A stretch of DNA of 64,000 nt from Lithodes maja (GCA_037953745.1 JBAKBP010003230.1:93947-157946), one strand, 5' to 3'; counted from the first letter of the stretch, positions 32,352 through 43,077 are shown. Translations and numbers: made by a program. Notes: generated by a model from the letters alone, not told the origin.

Positions 32352-32635
32352 TTTGCCTTTTTCCAGAGGATCTACTGTAAGAAACTGTAAGAAAATCATC
32401 TAAATACAGTATAGCTAAAATAAAAATAATGAGACATCGCCGGTACAGAAGGGGTTAAATTTGAGTTTAAATAATTTGACCTGATCCCATGTTTTTCTAG
32501 GTCTACCCTTCCATGCAGCTCCCTTCACATTAGCAACTTTTCACCTATTTTTGTTCATCCAACCTCTCCTCATGTCCAAGCCAACCAAGTACAGTATGCA
32601 TGTACACATCGCTTCACTGATATTACAGGCCTCCC

Positions 32636-32804
32636 TCACTATCCGATGCCCCAATTTACTTTATAATTATAAGTTTTTAAGTACTTGGGTTTGGGTTTTG
32701 GCTGGTCCCAGAACGCATCCCCATTTACCCCATTAATTGTAAAGTTCGCTATACGATTTTTCTATTTAAGGTCGGGTTTCCAATCGTAAACCGAGGGAGA
32801 CCTG
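32636..32804. mobile_element. MITE M8, copy 1
   Basis: TA-flanked (32634-32635, 32805-32806). Ends are CAGGCCTCCCTCACTATC and the complement of CAGGTCTCCCTCGGTTTACG. Related copies are at 48789-48967 and 49892-50265. Pogo/mariner-like ends. Confidence 0.8.
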
Positions 32805-32806
32805 TA

Positions 32807-33025
32807 CTGTACTATTATTATTTTTGTTGAAGGCAGTATTCGTAGTAGAACTGTTATAAGTTTTTTATAATAGGTGTTCTAGGTCATGAAGTGCTTGTAT
32901 GCATGTTTCAGATTATCGGGGGCATTATAGTAGAGTGTACAGTCGAGGTTAATAAGTGTTGTCAGATATTTCATTAAGTTTCGGACACTGACTACTACTC
33001 TGAGGGATAAGCACTTTTCCCAGTA
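32807..33025. other. AT-rich intron sequence
   Basis: No ORF or repeat identified between M8 and T2. Confidence 0.35.
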
Positions 33026-33732
33026 GGGTGAGGTGGGGGTGTAACGAACTATTAGTGGATAAAATATTCACCAAAAATCAGGTAACAAACTTTATGGAAA
33101 AATAGTTATATCACAATAAACTATGGGTCAAGGCCTATTATGGTGATTTTTACTAATCGTGTAAGTAGTAGTTAAGGTCAACTTATTGAATTTTTAAAAA
33201 AGGGTACCTCTTGTTCGGACCATACCCACCATATTTGGTGATCCGAACAATGCATGGGAGTGATCGAAACACCACCCTTTTCACTATTAAAATGCATAGT
33301 GAGATTGTAAAAACTGGTGATCTCAAATAAAATATATGTTGAAAGTGTCTTTATTGTCAATTTTAGAGCACATTCTCAAGAAAGAAATATTATATTCCAT
33401 CCTGTCACAACTTATGATTTTACCAACTTAAAACACCTTACATCTGACATTCTTCCCTTCTTCTAACTCCAGCTCAACACAACCAAGTACTTTTTGTATT
33501 ATTTGGATTTTTTTTTTTTTTTTGTCTTTAACCCTTCAACCCCGGGTGGTACACGTGTGTACCATTATGGTTTGACCCGAGGAACCCGGGTGGTACAACA
33601 CTGTACCATTGCTTGCGTATGTGCTTTCGAATGGCGCGCGTAAATATTTCGTTCCGTGGTCGCCAGGCGTCGCTAGGCGACGCCACCAGACAGCATGTAC
33701 GCCACCAAAACAGTCTCTACCCTGCCGCCAAC

Positions 33733-36678
33733 ATGGATACTAGCCCAAAAAGTGATTCCCCTGTGTCCGATTCCATGCTCCCTTCGACGCCTGCCCATGT
33801 TCGTCGCGCCCTAACGCAAAGGCACGTACAAGATGCGTTGACTCCCGGAGGTATTGAAATAGCTTTGAGGAGTTATGAACGTGGTGAAGGACAAAATAGT
33901 GTTGATGACTTGGGCAGTGATAGCTCCGAGTCTTATCAGTCTCACTATAGTGAAGATTTAGACGATCTAGACGAAATTCATCAAAGAGACGCGCAATTTG
34001 TTGGATTTGAGCATGACGATGAAAGTGATGATAGTACTGAACGTGATATAGTTGTGCAAGGTGATGAGAGTGTAGTGAGAGTGAGCGAATGGGACAGCAC
34101 TAGGTCGACTGCCAAGTTTAGGTTGAGTGACACGACACCTAGCCCTTCGCCAGCTAAATCCCCATTCAAGATACGTTTCTATAAGAAGCAAGTTCTTGAA
34201 AAGGCGGCCGCGGCAGCCAGGAAAGAGGCCCTAAAACTTGGTGAGGGAGCAGTGCGTGAGGGTGCCAGTGAGGCTGAGCGTGAGGGTGAGGTTGACCCGC
34301 CATTGTCTTCCTTATCTACCCACGCCACCCAAGTTGCCCCAGGCGCCCGCCATTCTTCCCCACCACCACCAGCACTGCCTAGGGTTGAGGACCCCCCACT
34401 TTCGGCCTATTTACCCCCTATTTCCCCCGAGAGGAGACATACTACTACAGAAAAGGGAAAAGGGAGAAAATATGTGAAAAAAGGAGCTACAAGTAGGCGC
34501 TCTTTGTTCGAGGCTCCCGCGGCTTCCACCCCTGTCGGTCCCAGCCATACGCCCCCGCAAGTTTCCCCAGGGTCCACCCCACCTCTCCAGCCTACAACAG
34601 AGGTTCCTGATGATGTATTTGACCTCGCATCCATACCTGCACCTACAGACACTGAACCAGTGCTGTCTACGACTCGTCGTAGGCCAAGGAGCCCCGAACC
34701 TCTGCATGAAGATGACAGAGCCTCACCTGCCACTCCTTCCCCACCTCGCCGACCTACACGCCGCCCACGCATCATTCGTTCCCCGCGAGATTATGAGGGG
34801 GGGTCTGAAGATGAAGGGCACCTCACAGATGACTCTGGCCATGATTACCTGGGTCCACCGTCAGGGCAAGATGACGGCTCTGACGACAACGACGATGACT
34901 TTATGGACATCGACGACCCTCAACCCAGACGCTTTGCCCAGGGCCGTCGTGCTCCTGGCCGCCCTGGCCGCCGGGCTGGCCGCCGGGCTGGCCGCCGGGC
35001 TGGGCCTGGGCGCCGTCGCGCTCCTGGCCGCCCTAGGGTGCGCGCCGCCAAAGTTCGTGGGCGTGCTGCCCCAGCTGTAGCTCCTCGTCAGCGTCGCCAG
35101 AAGGACCCATTTTATATTTTCAACTGGCAGGATGTGGCTGCTGATGAAGTGAATGACCCTGATGTAACCCCTTTTGATGAGGTACAGGAGGCTTCAGGAG
35201 TTACCCCAAGTTTTCCTGCAGGCCCCAATGCTCCACCACATGAGCTTTTTGAGGCATTTTTTGATAAGGAGGTTACTGAGTTTGTCATAGAAGAGACAAA
35301 CAAGCACTACCAAATCCAGGTGAACTTTTTTGGCAAGGTGACCAAGGGCCACATGAAGCGGTGGACCCCAGTGACTCATCCCGAGTTCATGGTGTTCCTG
35401 GCAATCACCATGCTAATGCCTCATGTAAAGAAGCACAGGTTGGCTGACTATTGGATCACCAAAGATCTGATATCCACCCCTGCCTTCGGGAAATACATCT
35501 CTCGGGACCGGTACCTCGACATCCTCGGAGCGCTCCATCTTGTCACCAACACCGACATGCATCTCCCTGACAAGCTGTGGAAGATTAGGACGTTGTACGA
35601 GATGATGAGAGAACGTTTCACGTCATACTTCACGCCCTTCTGCAACGTCTGTATTGACGAGTCTCTTGTGCTGTTCCGGGGAAAGCTGAGCTTCAGGCAG
35701 TACATCCCCTCAAAGAGACATCGCTTTGGTATAAAGTTCTTTGTGCTGTGCGATTGCCAAACTGGCTATGTCCTGGACTTCCTGGTCTACAGCGGGAAGG
35801 AAGGGGACGTGGAAATAGACCCCCTCATTGGCTTTGGCGGAGCAGTGGTTCAAGCCATGATGAACCGGTACTTCCAGAAGAATCACGTCCTCTACACGGA
35901 CAACTACTACACGTCCCCCACTCTCTCAAAGTACCTCCATCAGCGCAAGACGGGGACTGTAGGCACAGTTAGAGCGAAAAGGAAGGGCATGCCAACTTTC
36001 CCTCCTAAAACCAAGAAAGGCGATGTCTTCAAGAAGAAGTCGGGACCCATTCTGGCTATCCACTGGCACGACCAGCGGAAGGTCAACCTCCTGAGCACCG
36101 TCCACAAGGGGGAAATGGTTGAGACTGGCAAGGTGGATCGCCGCACCCAAGTCAGGGTGACCAAGCCCGATGCTGTAATGGACTACAACATAAATATGAG
36201 GCTGGTGGACAAGTCCGACATGCAGATAGGCTTCATCGACTGTCTGCGTACCTCGTGCAGATGGTACAAAAAGTTCTTTCTGCACATGGTGGACATGTCA
36301 ATGCTGAATGCCTACAATATCTACAGGCTTCGGAATCCGCGCACACCCAGGAAGTTCAGTAGCCTGCGGAGGTTCCAAAAACAGGTGTTGGTGGAGCTCC
36401 TGGACAGGTATGCTACGCCACAGAGGGCAGTGGCACAACCTGGGCGCCCCGTTCAGGACCGCATGCAGTGTGCACAGTATCTAAATGTGCACAAGCTCGG
36501 TTACCTGCCTCTGGAACGAGATGGAGTCACCATTAGCAGAAGGCGGTGCCATGTCTGCTGGAACAGCCAGGTGAGGCCGAGGAAGCAGAAAAAGACCACC
36601 ATGCAGTGTGTGGAGTGCCAGGTGTCACTATGTGCTATACCGTGCTTTGCTGAATACCACACCAAGCAGGAGTACTAA
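33733..36678 (+). CDS. piggyBac-type transposase (PB2)
   Basis: The frame is open from 33613, but the start matching PB1 is ATG 33733 (MDTSPKSDSPVSDS), giving 981 residues. The core carries aspartates D642 (CIDESLVLFRGK), D723 (YTDNYYTSP) and D826 (RLVDKSD). The C-terminal Cys/His module (CHVCWNS...CVECQVSLC...CFAEYH) is intact. The ~460-residue N-terminal extension repeats the PB1 layout: acidic/Ser-rich, Pro-rich, Asp run, then an Arg/Gly/Ala block about residues 405-455. The core is far more conserved with PB1 than the extension. No stops or frameshifts were seen, so this copy could be active. Confidence 0.93.
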   Translation: MDTSPKSDSPVSDSMLPSTPAHVRRALTQRHVQDALTPGGIEIALRSYERGEGQNSVDDLGSDSSESYQSHYSEDLDDLDEIHQRDAQFVGFEHDDESDDSTERDIVVQGDESVVRVSEWDSTRSTAKFRLSDTTPSPSPAKSPFKIRFYKKQVLEKAAAAARKEALKLGEGAVREGASEAEREGEVDPPLSSLSTHATQVAPGARHSSPPPPALPRVEDPPLSAYLPPISPERRHTTTEKGKGRKYVKKGATSRRSLFEAPAASTPVGPSHTPPQVSPGSTPPLQPTTEVPDDVFDLASIPAPTDTEPVLSTTRRRPRSPEPLHEDDRASPATPSPPRRPTRRPRIIRSPRDYEGGSEDEGHLTDDSGHDYLGPPSGQDDGSDDNDDDFMDIDDPQPRRFAQGRRAPGRPGRRAGRRAGRRAGPGRRRAPGRPRVRAAKVRGRAAPAVAPRQRRQKDPFYIFNWQDVAADEVNDPDVTPFDEVQEASGVTPSFPAGPNAPPHELFEAFFDKEVTEFVIEETNKHYQIQVNFFGKVTKGHMKRWTPVTHPEFMVFLAITMLMPHVKKHRLADYWITKDLISTPAFGKYISRDRYLDILGALHLVTNTDMHLPDKLWKIRTLYEMMRERFTSYFTPFCNVCIDESLVLFRGKLSFRQYIPSKRHRFGIKFFVLCDCQTGYVLDFLVYSGKEGDVEIDPLIGFGGAVVQAMMNRYFQKNHVLYTDNYYTSPTLSKYLHQRKTGTVGTVRAKRKGMPTFPPKTKKGDVFKKKSGPILAIHWHDQRKVNLLSTVHKGEMVETGKVDRRTQVRVTKPDAVMDYNINMRLVDKSDMQIGFIDCLRTSCRWYKKFFLHMVDMSMLNAYNIYRLRNPRTPRKFSSLRRFQKQVLVELLDRYATPQRAVAQPGRPVQDRMQCAQYLNVHKLGYLPLERDGVTISRRRCHVCWNSQVRPRKQKKTTMQCVECQVSLCAIPCFAEYHTKQEY

Positions 36679-36849
36679 CTAATAATCATAGTGAAAGTAC
36701 CAAAGACTGACAATATGTATGTAGTATATAGGCAACAAGTGGAAATAAAACAATGTACAGGTGTATTGTGATAAAAAAGTCATGTATTATGAAAACATAT
36801 ATAAATAAGTGAAAAAAGACACAATAAATTGTATATAAAACGTTTACAA

Positions 36850-37480
36850 AGCATATAACTAAGTGAAAGTGACACATGACATAATATTAGATGGCCAAAG
36901 TATAATAAACACCTGTGATAACGAATAATCAGTGCCTAATATAACAATAACCTACCTCAATTACTAATAAAATGTACCGTATCAAGTGAAAATGAGCATT
37001 ATCAGTGACAGTGACACTCTCTCAAGCATATTTACCAAAGTGAAAGTGACACATGACATAATATTAGATGGCCAAAGTATAATAAACACCTGTGATAACG
37101 AATAATCAGTGCCTAATATAACAATAACCTACCTCAATTACTAATAAAATGTACCGTATCAAGTGAAAATGAGCATTATCAGTGACAGTGACACTCTCTC
37201 AAGCATATTTACCAAAGTGAAAGTGACACACGAAGTAATATTAGATGGCCAAAGTATAATAAAGACCTGTGATAACGAATAATCACTGCCTAATATAACA
37301 ATAACCTACCTCAATTACTAATAAAATGTACCGTATCAAGTGAAAATGAGCATTATCAGTGACAGTGACACTCTCTCAAGCATATTTACCAAAGTGAAAG
37401 TGACACACGAACTAATATTAGATGGCCAAAGTATAATAAACACCTGTGATAACGAATAATCAGTGCGTAATATAACAATA
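36850..37480 (+). repeat. 177-bp tandem array in PB2 (four units)
   Basis: ATGGCCAAAG recurs at 36891, 37068, 37245 and 37422. Each unit contains AGTGAAAGTGACAC and ATCAGTGACAGTGACAC. The array is placed as in PB1, just inside the right end. Confidence 0.93.
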
Positions 37481-38369
37481 ACCAGCCTCAATTACTCATA
37501 AAAACTACGGTATCGAGTGAAAATGTGAAATATTAGTGACAATGATAGCCTAATACACATATTTTATATAATTGGACTCCAAATAACTATAATAACATCA
37601 CTATCAATAAATAAAATCGCCTCCGGGAGGTAAAAAGTTTGGCGCGACGAGTGGCTAAGTGCGCAGTAGGTTAGCCAAGCCGGGGCCTGGGCCAAGGCGA
37701 CGCATCCGAACGCGGGAAGATTTTCACGCATAAAAATCACTCCACTTCCCGCGCTCACCATTATGCAATCACTTGGGCTAGAGACCTCTACTCAACGGCA
37801 TTCTACACATGAAGGTTTGTGCAACATTTGTTTTTATTTTTTATAACTTTGTGTAATGTATTTCAGGAGTAACAGGTGAATCAACATGGACCAAAATTCC
37901 TCAAAACCCCCGGTCACAGAGTACAGTCACGATCTACCCTAGCCGGGGTTGGAGGGTTAAACGCCATTTAAATTTGTGGTGTACCGAACAGTTCGGTACA
38001 CACCACATCGCTACACCCCCTTCGTGTCATCAATTTTTACACATGCATGATGCTGAATGAAATGTCTGAATGGAAGCCTTTCTCACCAGATATCATTGCA
38101 GCTAAGTACATTTCACTATTAAGCATCACACCACTAGAATCAGCACGTTTTCACAGTCAAGAAGCACTATATTAGAACGCGAAATATTACATCGATCACC
38201 TAAAAAATAGAAAAACTGACCTGAAAACTCTGTCCGTCGCGATGTATACAATAGTTTTCCGTCATCCTCAAGCGCTCCGTTTTCTTCTTTTGAGGTATTT
38301 ACCTAATTGTATTTACCTAATTGTAGTTTACAGGAGTTGAGCTAAGCTCGTGTTGTCCTGTCTCTCAGT

Positions 38370-41300
38370 CTACTTTTTATCCAATTTTTTCTTGAAAATA
38401 TGGATATTCCTTGCCCCTACCACCTCCTCCTCCAGCCCATTCCATTTGTCAATACATCTATAGGGGAAGCTAAACTTCCTGATATCGTTCTTGCAGGTAG
38501 GTCTTTTTACTTTGTAGCTGTGGCCTCTAGTTATTCCTGTATCCATAATTAATATATCCTCCCTATCCAGCCTATCCAGCCCCCGGGTGCATTTGTACAT
38601 CATTATCATGTCTCCCCTTTTCTCTCCTCTCTTTTAGACTCGGTAGATTTAATTTGTCTAGCCTCCCTTCATATGACAGCTCTCTGAGACTTGGAACCAA
38701 TCTAGTAACTGCTCTCTGGATTCTTTCTAACTTGTGAATATGCTTCTTTAGATGCGGGGACCACACCACTGCTGCATACTCCAATCTTGGTCTAATCATA
38801 CTCTTCATAATTTTCGCTACCATGGTCTCATCCAAGTAGTTCAGAGCAACTTTCATATTCCCGGCCATTGCATACATTCCGCTAAAGAGCTTGTTAATAT
38901 GTTTCTCCGGCGACAAATTATCTTGTATAATCAACCCTAAATCCTTTTCTTTTTCGGCCTTGCTAATTATATTATCTCCCATCCTGTACTCCCAATTTGG
39001 TCTATTCACACTTCTTCCCATATTTACACATGGCATTTACTTATATTAAATTTCATTTTCCACTTGGTGCTCCATTCGTATATTTTATCTAAATCCCCTT
39101 GCAGCTCCTCACAACTACTTTTATTTGTTATTTGTCTCATAATTTTTACGTCATCTGCAAACATTGACATGTAGGAGTTTATGCCTATCGGCAGGTCATT
39201 CACGTACATAAGGAACATGAGAGGTGCCAACACAGATCCCTGCGGCACACCACTCTCAACTTTCCGCCACGATGAGTGAGTTCTTCTAATGTTTGTCCTC
39301 ATTTCCCTATCTGTTAAATAGCTCTCCATCCATTTCAGCAAACTCCCCCTGACACATCCTAGCGTCTCAAGCTTAGATAACAATCTCTTATGTGGTACCT
39401 TATCGAATGCTTTGGAAAGGTCTAAGTAGACGCAGTCCACCCATCCGCCTCTTTCTTGGAGTACATCTATTACCCTACTGTAATAACATAGCAAACTGGT
39501 AACACAAGATGTCCCTTCTCTGAATCCAAATTGCTTTGGGGTTATTATCTTCTTTCTCTCCAACATTTTCATCCATCTCTTCCTAATTAGCTTTTCACAA
39601 ATCTTGCATACAATACTAGTAAGTGAAACTGGTCTATAGTTTAGAGGGTCCTCAGGGTTTCCATTCTTGTATATCGGAATGATATTAGCTCTTTTCCATT
39701 CAACAGGAACCTGTCCCTTTATCTAAGGAAGCTTGAATTATGTCCCTCACTGGCTCCACTAATTGCTCTGCACACTCCTTTAAAACCCAGGCAGACACTT
39801 CATCCGGTCCCATAGCTTTCCTTACTTCAAGTCCTCTCATCGCAGATAACAGCTCATCTCTAGTTATTTCAATCTTACTAAGACCACTCTCCAGTACGCC
39901 CGCCTGTGGTTCGTCAAAACCTTCCTCTCTAGTAAAAACTGACCCCAATTTATTATTCATTACCTCGCACATGTCCGATACATTTTCATACGTCCTAGCA
40001 TCAACTCTTAATTTAGTAATTTGTTTCTTTACCTTCAACTTACTGTTTATATATTTATAAAATAATCTAGGATCACTTTCACATTTATTTACTATGTTCT
40101 TCTCATAGTTCATTTTAACTTGCCTAATTATGTTAACATATCTATTCCTCTCCTGTTTATATTTATTCCGATTACTCTCAGTGTTCCTTCTTCTTAATCT
40201 AGCCCAAGCTGCATCACGCCTACCCAAAGCTCTTTTGCATTTCAAATTAAACCAATCTTTCTGCTTAGTAAAATTTCCAGTTTTATATCTTGGGACAAAC
40301 AGATTGGTTCCTACTCTATAAATTTCGAGGAATCTACTATATTTACCTTGTACGTCCTGTTCCTTCAAAATAAGATCCCAATCTACTCCCTCTAAATATC
40401 TTTTCAAGGATACATAATCAGCTTTACTATAATTTAATCTGTCATTTATGTAGCTATTGTCTAATCTATTGGCATTACTCGAGGTCAACTTCCATTTTAG
40501 TAATAGGTGATCACTTTTACCTACAGGACATAGATAGTTTATATCACTAATTTCGTGAGGATCCTTTGTAAAAATCAGATCGAGTTTAGAAGGTTCGTTA
40601 TTACCCCTCATTCTAGTATTTTCCTTCACATGTTGTGCAAGTACATTTTCCGTAACCAACTCCACTAGCCGACTTCCCCAAGATCTCTGATTTGGCCCTG
40701 CATCTCCCGATTCCCAATCAACCTCACTACAGTTGAAATCTCCTACCAAGATCAATCGATTCTTCCTTAAAAGCAATCTTCTCAACGACTGAATCATATC
40801 CTCGACCATCTCCTCAAACTCCAACTCCCTCCATGCTCTGGTCTTTGGTGGCATGTAAGCTACTGCTATGTCTAGCTTTTTTCCTTCTATATCATTGAGT
40901 TCAACTGCCATTATTTCTGCCTTGTCATTATTTAACTCCACTTGCTTTGCTGTCATAGGGTTCTTAACTAATACTGCCACTCCACCTCCCCTTTTTCCCT
41001 TTCTATCATATCTCCATATATTATATCCTTCACTAAACACTATATTGCTGTCAAAGTCCTGGTTCAGCTTTGTCTCCGTCAAACAGACTATCTGTGGTTG
41101 ATCCTTTCTTAATATATCATCCAATTCTACCTTTTTACTGTTTATTCCATCTATATTAGTGTAGTAGCACAGTATATTGGAATCCTCCTTGTTTCTCTTC
41201 CCTCCCTGCCTCCCATCAGGTTCACCTCCTCTTCCATCCCCTCCCTGACCTACCTCCACATTCCCTGCTAGTTCTATTCTCCTCCCCCCCCCCCCTCCAC

Positions 41301-41580
41301 AATCTCCCGCCCCTCCCTCACCATCTCTCCGTCCTCGGGCTGATCCACTACCTGACTCACCGTCTCCATCCCCTGCTCCTCCCTCACCATCTCTCTGTCT
41401 TCGGTTTGATCCACTACCTGACTCACTGTCTCTATCCCCTGCTCCTCCCTCACTATCTCCTTGTCCCCGATTTGATCCACTACCTGACTCACTGTCTCCT
41501 TGTTCATTTCTCCTCGTATTTTCCGTTCTTTCTGACTCTGAGTGTACCACTTCTTTAGTTTCCCTTCCTTTACTCTCCAA
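38370..41580 (-). pseudogene. LINE F ORF2: endonuclease and reverse transcriptase
   Basis: Begins at ATG 41580 with a Gly/Ser/Glu-rich repeat region, then an APE endonuclease (YYTNIDGINSKKVELDDIL, CLTETKLNQ, GGGVAVLVKN, LVGDFNCSEVDWESG, SDHLLLKW). RT follows: RKAMGPDEVSAWVLKE, PKQFGFREGTSC, VYLDLSKAFDKVPHKRLL, SGVPQGSVLAPLMFLMYVND and MFADDVKIM (39150-39161). The C-terminus has PRLEYAAVVWSPHLKKHI. Frameshifts near 39716 (one extra G), 39030 and 38600 break it into four pieces. Confidence 0.88.
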
Positions 41581-42497
41581 AAAAAAATCCTTTTCTCCTC
41601 ATCTGACAATTTTCGATTTTCATCGTCAGCCCTTGCTTGAACTTCTCTCAACTTTTCCCTTTCCTCTATGCTTAAGTCCTTTTTCACCCTAATATGTTTC
41701 ATTCCAGTACAACTATTTAGCCTCCAGCTTACAATGGTTAATGCTTCAACCACTGACCTAGATTTAAACTCTGCTTTTATCGGTCTCATCTCACCCTTTT
41801 TATATCTTCCTAGCCGTCTTACTTCGTCCAGTTCTCTCCCCCAATCACAGCCTTCGTCTAGACACTCCAATATTTTCTTTACTTTGTCCTCATCCCTTCC
41901 CCTTCTCTCCCTCATATCTGCTAAATGTTCTTCAATGTCTCCAAAAATTATTATTCTTTTACCTCTATCTACTGTTTCCCTCACTACCTTTTCCTTGCTC
42001 TTCAAAACCTGCACTACATTCTTCTCAAACTCTCTTTTCTCTTTTTCTCTCTCTTCCACCTGCTCCTTCATGATTTCTTCCAATGCATCCACCTTAGCAT
42101 TCCCCACCCTTGCCCACTCATTTTTCTCCTCACTTATTACTCCCTTTACTTTCTCACTTAAATGGCCCTCATACTCCTTTAGCTGCTCCTTGAGTGCCAT
42201 GTTCTCTGCCTCCAGCTCATCTACTTTCCTTATCACAGCATCTAGGTTAGCAATTAATGGCCCATCTGCAGTTGCCACTGAACTGGCTCCACATATTTCT
42301 GTCAGTGACTCCACCTTCACACCTATATCTCTCCTCCAATTTTCCATAACTCCCTTCCATCTTAACAGACCCATCATCTGTCTCTTCACCACAGTCAATT
42401 GATCCTCCACTTCATTACCCTCTGCCAGAAATCCCTCAAATTCATAGCTCTCTTCATCTCCCAATAAACTCTGCCTCCGTTTGCCTTGGCCGGCCAT
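41274..42497 (-). CDS. LINE F ORF1 (coiled-coil nucleic-acid-binding type)
   Basis: Open 407-codon frame, MAGQGKRRQSLLGDEESYEF. Residues about 85-180 are Glu/Lys-rich with heptad-like spacing (coiled coil). Residues about 185-330 (GKRIIIFGDIEE, VRRLGRYKKGEMRPIKAEF, IRVKKDLSIEEREKLREVQ) resemble the RRM-like segment plus basic C-terminal region of LINE ORF1 proteins that bind element RNA. The tail contains about three 22-residue repeats (ETVSQVVDQ...EMVREEQGM). The last 307 bases overlap ORF2 in another frame. Confidence 0.85.
   Translation of the reverse strand: MAGQGKRRQSLLGDEESYEFEGFLAEGNEVEDQLTVVKRQMMGLLRWKGVMENWRRDIGVKVESLTEICGASSVATADGPLIANLDAVIRKVDELEAENMALKEQLKEYEGHLSEKVKGVISEEKNEWARVGNAKVDALEEIMKEQVEEREKEKREFEKNVVQVLKSKEKVVRETVDRGKRIIIFGDIEEHLADMRERRGRDEDKVKKILECLDEGCDWGRELDEVRRLGRYKKGEMRPIKAEFKSRSVVEALTIVSWRLNSCTGMKHIRVKKDLSIEEREKLREVQARADDENRKLSDEEKRIFFWRVKEGKLKKWYTQSQKERKIRGEMNKETVSQVVDQIGDKEIVREEQGIETVSQVVDQTEDREMVREEQGMETVSQVVDQPEDGEMVREGREIVEGGGGGE
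41341..41500 (-). repeat. 66-bp repeat read in two frames
   Basis: TGATCCACTAC recurs at 41341, 41407 and 41473, exactly 66 bp apart. Because 66 is 22 codons, the repeat stays in phase in both overlapping LINE F ORFs: SQVVDQ repeats in ORF1 and SESGSGS repeats in ORF2. Confidence 0.9.
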
Positions 42498-43077
42498 TGT
42501 TTATATTTATGTAGCCTACAGTTAAAAATATACAAAACACTTAATAAAATTACAGTAAAATTAAACTACTACTTGGGATAAACCCAGGTAGCGCCGCCCC
42601 CGTTTGTGTCACCCTATCTTGAAAAAAGAATAAATGGAAAAAATAAATAGAAATGGGTGTTTGCGAGGTCACCACGAGCAGGTGGGGTACGACTTGATTA
42701 CCTTCCTAAGAAGGTAACCCAACCGAGGTGTCGCAAGTACTAGACAAAGATGAAATTGAAAACTTTAACCGTGTTTTGGGCCTTCAACAGTAGCAGATAC
42801 GTCACTCGGAAAACTAAACCTCATTGGTTACGATACCGCCACTGCGCAAAGCAGTGTTGGGGAAACTATTTTATTGTTGATAGGGCAGAAATTATGGACA
42901 CTGGGGGAAACTATTTTATTATTGATAGGGCAGAAATTATGGACACTGTTCGTTTCACCCCCATGTTCGTTACACCCCACCTTCACCCTAACTATAAAGA
43001 TACCAATAACACTTCTTGAGCGAAAACCACTGGAATCTATGACAACACTTATTATCCCCGATTGTACATATATGTAT

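Larger units (their letters stand above)
29378..32391 (+). mobile_element. LINE D, 5'-truncated CR1/jockey-like retrotransposon
   Basis: Flanked by AAAAT (29373-29377, 32392-32396). It begins within the endonuclease end (PIGRSDHACISFSC) and ends with CTGTAAGAAA repeated twice, a short tail repeat. A copy of the last ~460 bp occurs at 46431-46895 with only a few differences. Confidence 0.85.
27219..32454. mobile_element. MITE M1 copy B, hit by deleted piggyBac and LINE D
   Basis: Starts CCCTTTCAGTACCGG after TTAA (27215-27218). Ends with the complement of CCCCTTCTGTACCGGCGATG before TTAA (32455-32458). The internal TTAA corresponding to that of copy A holds a 2-kb piggyBac derivative. Twelve bases further (after TTAA-ACTGCACAAAAT) LINE D is inserted. 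Confidence 0.8.
33532..37956 (+). mobile_element. piggyBac element PB2, apparently complete
   Basis: Flanked by TTAA (33528-33531, 37957-37960). Inverted ends are CCCTTCAACCCCGG and the complement of CCCTCCAACCCCGG. Near the left end two blocks AACCCGGGTGGTACA each end in a GTACC hairpin. The transposase ORF is open. Four 177-bp units precede the right end. Confidence 0.93.
38296..42600 (-). mobile_element. LINE F, two-ORF CR1/jockey-like retrotransposon
   Basis: Minus strand. ORF1 (42497-41274) overlaps ORF2 (from 41580). The 3' end carries two and a half copies of an ACAATTAGGTAAAT tail repeat (38300-38330). The 5' border is approximate, because sequence beyond 42520 is non-coding and untested. 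Confidence 0.85.
33026..42988. mobile_element. T2: TIR element with PB2 and LINE F nested inside
   Basis: The left end GGGTGAGGTGGGGGTGTAAC follows TA (33024-33025). The right end is the complement of GGGTGAAGGTGGGGTGTAAC and precedes TA (42989-42990). After subtracting PB2 and LINE F only about 1.2 kb is left (33026-33527, 37961-38295 and about 42600-42988). That remainder includes the palindrome GTGTACCGAAC/GTTCGGTACAC near 37980 and a 44-bp tandem duplication near 42858-42945. No transposase was recognised, so it is non-autonomous or decayed. Confidence 0.7.

Noticed and set aside
33613..33732. Upstream ATG at 33613 as PB2 start
   Set aside because: The 40 extra codons lie in the left-end region and are not matched in PB1, whose start aligns with ATG 33733.
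41668..42402. 244-codon plus-strand ORF
   Set aside because: Antisense shadow of LINE F ORF1 (low-complexity Ser/Leu/Phe).
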